Of a DNA stretch of 13,088 bases, positions 12,791-13,088 are shown piece after piece; position 1 is the stretch's first letter, and every line of letters starts with the position of its first letter. The notes below the pieces were generated by a model that was not told the DNA's origin, searched no databases, and worked only from the letters and a program-made list of their open reading frames with translations. This stretch comes from Methanimicrococcus sp034006575 (GTDB lineage: Archaea; Halobacteriota; Methanosarcinia; Methanosarcinales; Methanosarcinaceae), in NCBI GenBank assembly GCA_034006575.1, contig JAVESN010000049.1, positions 1 through 13,088 on the forward strand. The letters are read 5' to 3'. Position numbers and translations under genes: made by a program.

Positions 12791-13088
12791 CATTGAAATA
12801 TTTTTTTATTGGCTATTTTTTTATCGGCGTATTCTTTTTCTTTTTTATCGGAAATCATTTTTTTTAATTTTTGAAAAAGATCATAAATTAAAATGATAAA
12901 AACGCTGTATAAAATAACGAACCAAAAGGTAAAGAATCGGAATATGACGGCCGTTAAAAAGGCTTGTTCGGATGTTAAGCCGAACATAATCAACAGGCTT
13001 GAAAGGGTCACTTCAAAAACGCCGAGGCCTCCCGGGGATATCGGAATCATGGATATGAAATAAGCCGTTAAAGTTGCGCTTAAAATCG
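12790..13088 (-). CDS. Flippase-like membrane protein, C-terminal fragment (LPG_synthase_TM/UPF0104 type)
   Basis: The gene is open to the window edge on the minus strand and its start lies beyond 13088. About 99 residues are visible: YFISMIPISPGGLGVFE, a conserved motif of the lysylphosphatidylglycerol synthase transmembrane (UPF0104) family, then two hydrophobic helices (SSLLIMFGLTSEQAFLTAVI, FFTFWFVILYSVFIILIYDL) and a Lys-rich cytoplasmic tail. In archaea these proteins are integral membrane proteins thought to move lipid-linked intermediates. The catalytic LPG synthase domain is absent here. It is convergent with the zinc-ribbon gene and shares the T-rich gap with it. Confidence 0.85.
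   Translation of the reverse strand, partial: ILSATLTAYFISMIPISPGGLGVFEVTLSSLLIMFGLTSEQAFLTAVIFRFFTFWFVILYSVFIILIYDLFQKLKKMISDKKEKEYADKKIANKKIFQ

Overview
The window looks like part of an archaeal chromosome, most likely from a methanogen related to the Methanosarcinaceae, perhaps one of the AT-rich gut lineages. The evidence is an archaeal type IV pilin with the DERGISPVIG N-terminus, a stand-alone archaeal JAMM protease, TATA boxes about 25 nt ahead of start codons (leaderless genes), T-tract terminators, and an RNA gene whose acceptor, D and T arms closely resemble pyrrolysine tRNA. Genus-level placement is inference.

Layout. At 238-936 (+) is a membrane-anchored or secreted coiled-coil protein ending in a carbohydrate-binding-like module. 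At 1162-7872 (-) is a compact eight-gene operon of no recognised function. Between the operon start and the next rightward gene lie a structured tRNA-Pyl-like RNA (7916-8031, -) and a (TTTCA)17 microsatellite. At 8557-10068 (+) are a pilin and a single-pass membrane protein with a long acidic tail. At 10263-12746 (+) are a JAMM peptidase, UvrC and a small zinc-ribbon protein. The window ends inside a leftward flippase-like membrane protein (LPG_synthase_TM/UPF0104 type).

The operon is the main novelty. Five of its eight proteins share one core of about 110 residues: an N-terminal helix with AQxELD, a block like GxxPTWYxxPEIxFxLKMEY, and a C-terminal block like LPxNAxYxSxYxxxxExSxLxIKFxPxPP. 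The core is combined with different partners: a cysteine-containing domain, a long charged helix and a PASTA domain (6790-7872); helix-hairpin-helix-like repeats and PASTA (1494-3254); charged C-terminal tails (4830-5429 and 5509-6105); and a truncated stand-alone form (1162-1497). The other three genes encode a coiled-coil/beta protein, a TPR-like protein and a long charged disordered protein. This suggests a hetero-oligomeric assembly of paralogous subunits plus scaffold proteins. No enzyme is recognisable in it.

The second notable item is the tRNA-Pyl-like RNA. Its anticodon loop is replaced by 57 nt that form their own hairpin, so it is intron-containing, degenerate, or a tRNA-like regulatory RNA. 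It lies in the same orientation only 43 nt before the first operon gene.
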